Below are positions 13,108 through 15,403 of a stretch of 15,403 bases of DNA, piece after piece. This DNA is from Desulfobacterales bacterium (GTDB taxonomy: Bacteria; Desulfobacterota; Desulfobacteria; Desulfobacterales; JASFBJ01). The translations under genes were made by a program, and so were the position numbers. Every line of letters starts with the position of its first letter. Positions within the stretch are counted from its first letter, which is position 1. Below the pieces are notes generated by a model. That model saw only the letters and a list, made by a program, of their open reading frames with translations, ran no database searches and had not been told where the DNA came from. Location: NCBI GenBank assembly GCA_030149585.1, contig JASFBJ010000049.1, positions 1 to 15,403 of the forward strand, written 5' to 3'.

Positions 13108-13530
13108 ATGATAAATTTTCGTAAATCATTTCGCGGTAATTCAAAAACAACGGATATTAACATAACTCCGCTTATTGATATGGTATTTATTCTGCTGATT
13201 TTTTTTGTTGTTACTACAAGCTTTGTAAAGGAAACCGGTGTGGATATAAACAGGCCAACCGCATCAACAGCCGTTCTCAAGGAAAAGGGAGCTATTCTTG
13301 TGGCTGTAAATCAAAGTGGTCAGATATTTATGGAAAATAAACAAATAGATATTCGGAGCCTAAGGGCTCATATTGAAAGATCACTATCGGATATTCCTGA
13401 AGGGACGGTTGTTATTATAGCGGATAAGGTAAGCTATACCGGCATTATTATCAGGGTAATGGATCAATGCCGTCTGGCCGGCGCCAAGAAAATAAGTATT
13501 GCCGCTTCTGTTGCAGGCATCAAGGGATAA
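13108..13530 (+). CDS. exbD: ExbD/TolR-type biopolymer transport protein
   Basis: Partner of ExbB; it couples proton flow to movement of TonB. A short cytoplasmic tail precedes a single transmembrane helix (about 22-40) that begins NITPLIDMVF. D24 is the conserved proton-binding aspartate in the helix, equivalent to D25 of E. coli ExbD. The periplasmic domain (about 45-140) has the usual IxVxxxGxIFMxNK-like strand pattern and ends in the family's KKISIAA segment. The 140 residues are typical. ATG at 13108 has AGGAG 7 bases upstream. The stop codon is followed at once by the tonB start (TAAATG). Confidence 0.94.
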   Translation: MINFRKSFRGNSKTTDINITPLIDMVFILLIFFVVTTSFVKETGVDINRPTASTAVLKEKGAILVAVNQSGQIFMENKQIDIRSLRAHIERSLSDIPEGTVVIIADKVSYTGIIIRVMDQCRLAGAKKISIAASVAGIKG

Positions 13531-14196
13531 ATGGCTTTTAAAACCTGTAAAATCTATTTTAACGCAACCATGTCGGCTTTGCTCGTTAATTTTTTTTTAT
13601 TTGCGGTCCTGCCGAATTTGGTTGAAAATAAATTTGCAAAAAATGATCTTGAAAGTCTGGTCCCGATCAGCTTTGAGCGGCTCAACCCTCCTGAGCCGCC
13701 ACCGATTTCAGAAACAAAAAAAAAGCCACCGGAAAAAAAAATTATTAAAGATCATATCCCAACCGTCAAAATGCAACAAATAATGCCAAGGCAGCCGAAT
13801 TTAAATATGGAGGCATCACCTCTGGATTTTGAGATTAATCTCAAACTGACAGGGGGTTTGAAAGTGGCAAAGCCGCAAAATCAATTCAAATTTAAAGGCT
13901 CTTATGCTCAAAAGGAGGTTGATCAGATGCCTGTTCCGGTTTTTAAGATAAAACCCTTATATCCATACCGGGCCAGGCGACTAAATATTGCTGGAAAGGT
14001 TGATGTTAAGTTTTTAGTAGATGCAAAAGGCTTAGTCAGCAAAATCAGTATTATAAAGGCAACGCCATCCGGTATTTTTGAGGACAGTGTTCTAAAAGCA
14101 ATTGCAACCTGGAAATTTTTCCCGGGTAAAGTCCGCAACCAGCAGGTTTCGACCTGGGTAATCACAAGTATTGAATTCAAGCCTGAGGGCATATGA
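13531..14196 (+). CDS. tonB: TonB-family energy transducer
   Basis: Carries energy from the ExbB/ExbD motor across the periplasm to outer-membrane receptors. A single N-terminal membrane anchor (about 10-29) is followed by a proline- and lysine-rich linker (52-70, NPPEPPP and KKKPPEKK) and a spacer. The C-terminal TonB domain (about 137-218) includes YPYRARR (144-150), GKVDVKFLVDAKG (155-167) and WKFFPGK (194-200). At 221 residues with a short linker it fits the TonB2 class rather than E. coli TonB1. The start ATG directly follows the exbD stop, with AAGGGA just before it. The last bases overlap the TPR gene (ATGA). No TonB-dependent receptor is visible in the window. Confidence 0.92.
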   Translation: MAFKTCKIYFNATMSALLVNFFLFAVLPNLVENKFAKNDLESLVPISFERLNPPEPPPISETKKKPPEKKIIKDHIPTVKMQQIMPRQPNLNMEASPLDFEINLKLTGGLKVAKPQNQFKFKGSYAQKEVDQMPVPVFKIKPLYPYRARRLNIAGKVDVKFLVDAKGLVSKISIIKATPSGIFEDSVLKAIATWKFFPGKVRNQQVSTWVITSIEFKPEGI

Positions 14197-15403
14197 GAAA
14201 AGCTCGCAAAATTAATAAATATATTACAGCCTTTTTTTGTCTGCAATTTATTATTCTGGGCTGCCTGCCGGCAAAGGCCGAAGAAAAAAAAGAGATTTTA
14301 ACTTATGCCGTTCAAAAGGTTGTATATGACGCAGGGCTGGAAATAGAGCAAAAACAATATCAAAAGGCTGAAAAAAGGCTTTTAGAATATATTTCCAAAA
14401 ATTCTGAAAATCCGCATTATCTGGTGGAATTTATCCTGGGAAATGCTCTGGCTTTATCCGGCCAGGATAAAAAAGCTCTTGCCCACTATGCAGCCTCAGC
14501 TAATCTTGAACCAGATTATGCCCCGGCCTGGCAGAATATGGCCAAAATCTATTCTGATATGAAGCAATATGAGAAGGCTGGGGATTGTCTTTTGAAAACA
14601 TATGAATTTATGGGAAAAAAAGACTCATCAATACTCTACAACGCGGCTGCATTTTTTATCATGGCCGGTAAGGACGCAAAGTCTCTGCCATATCTTGAGG
14701 CTCTTGTGTCGCAAGATGAAGAAAAAATAAAAATAATCTGGGTTGAAGCCTTTTTAAAGGTTTGCATGGATCTTCAGCTCAAAAAAAAAGCAATTAAGAT
14801 AATCAGCGAGTTGATTGACAAAAACAAAAATGACCCTGAGTTGTGGAAAATGCTTGGCAGGGTGTATCTGTGGCAAAAAAAATATAAAAAAGCCCTGGCG
14901 GCGCTCATAATTCGATCATATCTAACACCTTTGAATAAAAAAGAAGATTTTCTTTTGCTGGGTGATCTAAGCAATTTTGTGGGTATGCCCTTAAAGGCAG
15001 CCGGGTATTATGAGCAAGCCATAGAGACAGACAGGCAGCCTGAATCCTTAATTTATGAAAAACTTGCATCTGCATATATCTTTGGGCACAGGGATGCAAG
15101 AGCTACAGAAGTATTAAATAAGGCTTTGGTAAAAAAACCATGTGCAACGCTCTGGTTTATGCTGGGCCAAATACTTTACAGGAAAGAAAAGTTTAATGAG
15201 GCTTATCAGGCCTTTAATAAGGGCGTTAGCCTCGATTTAAAAAACGGTTTAAAAAATGATTCAAAAAATGGTCATGCTTATTTGATGATGGGCTATTGCT
15301 CTCTTAATATAAAGGATAAAAAAAGGGCCTGGCCGGCTTTTAAAAAAGCGGCCGGCTTTCCAAAACAGCGAAAAAATGCAAAAGAAATGTTAAAATATTT
15401 AAG
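14193..15403 (+). CDS. Exported TPR-repeat protein (partial, runs off the window)
   Basis: At least 403 codons without a stop; the C-terminus lies beyond the window. A basic, hydrophobic signal sequence (1-29) ends either at AKA (27-29), for signal peptidase I, or at a lipobox-like ILGC (21-24), for a lipoprotein. The -2 leucine in the latter is unusual, so I cannot decide. The rest is helical with repeated TPR-like pairs, for example LGNALALSGQDKKALAHYA, GRVYLWQKKYKKAL and LGQILYRKEKFNEAYQAF. A short lysine/asparagine-rich insert near residues 349-362 repeats the tripeptide KNG. The ATG overlaps the tonB stop by 4 bases, so it belongs to the operon. In Vibrio TonB2 clusters a TPR gene occupies the same place; it probably acts as a periplasmic scaffold, but this is inferred. 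Confidence 0.85.
   Translation, partial: MRKARKINKYITAFFCLQFIILGCLPAKAEEKKEILTYAVQKVVYDAGLEIEQKQYQKAEKRLLEYISKNSENPHYLVEFILGNALALSGQDKKALAHYAASANLEPDYAPAWQNMAKIYSDMKQYEKAGDCLLKTYEFMGKKDSSILYNAAAFFIMAGKDAKSLPYLEALVSQDEEKIKIIWVEAFLKVCMDLQLKKKAIKIISELIDKNKNDPELWKMLGRVYLWQKKYKKALAALIIRSYLTPLNKKEDFLLLGDLSNFVGMPLKAAGYYEQAIETDRQPESLIYEKLASAYIFGHRDARATEVLNKALVKKPCATLWFMLGQILYRKEKFNEAYQAFNKGVSLDLKNGLKNDSKNGHAYLMMGYCSLNIKDKKRAWPAFKKAAGFPKQRKNAKEMLKYL

Overview
The window is AT-rich chromosomal DNA that most resembles a sulfate-reducing Desulfobacterota bacterium (Desulfobacterales type). That placement is an inference. It rests on the gene families: a futalosine-route menaquinone enzyme (MqnD), FolE2, a DUF3187 outer-membrane-type protein and a TtpC/TonB2-type transport operon carrying a DUF3450 gene. 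There is no rRNA, no tRNA and no CRISPR array that I can see.

Layout. (1) 11-784, plus strand: pssA, followed by a strong hairpin (832-866). (2) 899-4193, plus strand: a tight housekeeping run of asd, greA, rpoZ, a TtcA-family tRNA thiolation gene and folE2. Three of these five genes start at TTG or GTG. (3) 8571-4208, minus strand: an operon of manC-type GDP-mannose pyrophosphorylase, a DegT-family sugar aminotransferase, mqnD and a DUF3187 protein. Its last three genes abut or overlap, and it converges on folE2 with only 14 bp between stop codons. (4) 8572-10231: about 1.65 kb with no intact gene. It holds a promoter region, three long imperfect palindromes, a 24-bp direct repeat about 720 bp apart, a truncated PLP enzyme of the cystathionine gamma-synthase/methionine gamma-lyase family, and a truncated REP-associated tyrosine (Y1) transposase. 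(5) 10232-15403, plus strand: DUF3450 protein, TtpC-like ExbB, ExbB, ExbD, TonB and a TPR protein that runs off the window edge. The coding regions overlap or nearly touch, so this is one operon.

How the parts work. The operon in region 5 fits a second-type TonB energy-transduction system: a proton-driven ExbB/ExbD motor, an accessory motor-like protein with a large periplasmic domain, a TonB that spans the periplasm, and periplasmic helpers (DUF3450 and TPR). Region 3 mixes nucleotide-sugar supply for surface glycans with one menaquinone step. Region 2 is transcription, tRNA modification, amino-acid and pterin housekeeping.

Most worth a second look: the 148-bp palindromic element between manC and its best promoter, which carries its own extended -10 promoter; the mobile-element graveyard around the transposase remnant; the ManC C-terminal cupin, which lacks the isomerase histidines; and the apparent similarity between the DUF3450 protein and the periplasmic half of its TtpC-like neighbour. 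All functional calls come from reading motifs by eye; no database search was run.
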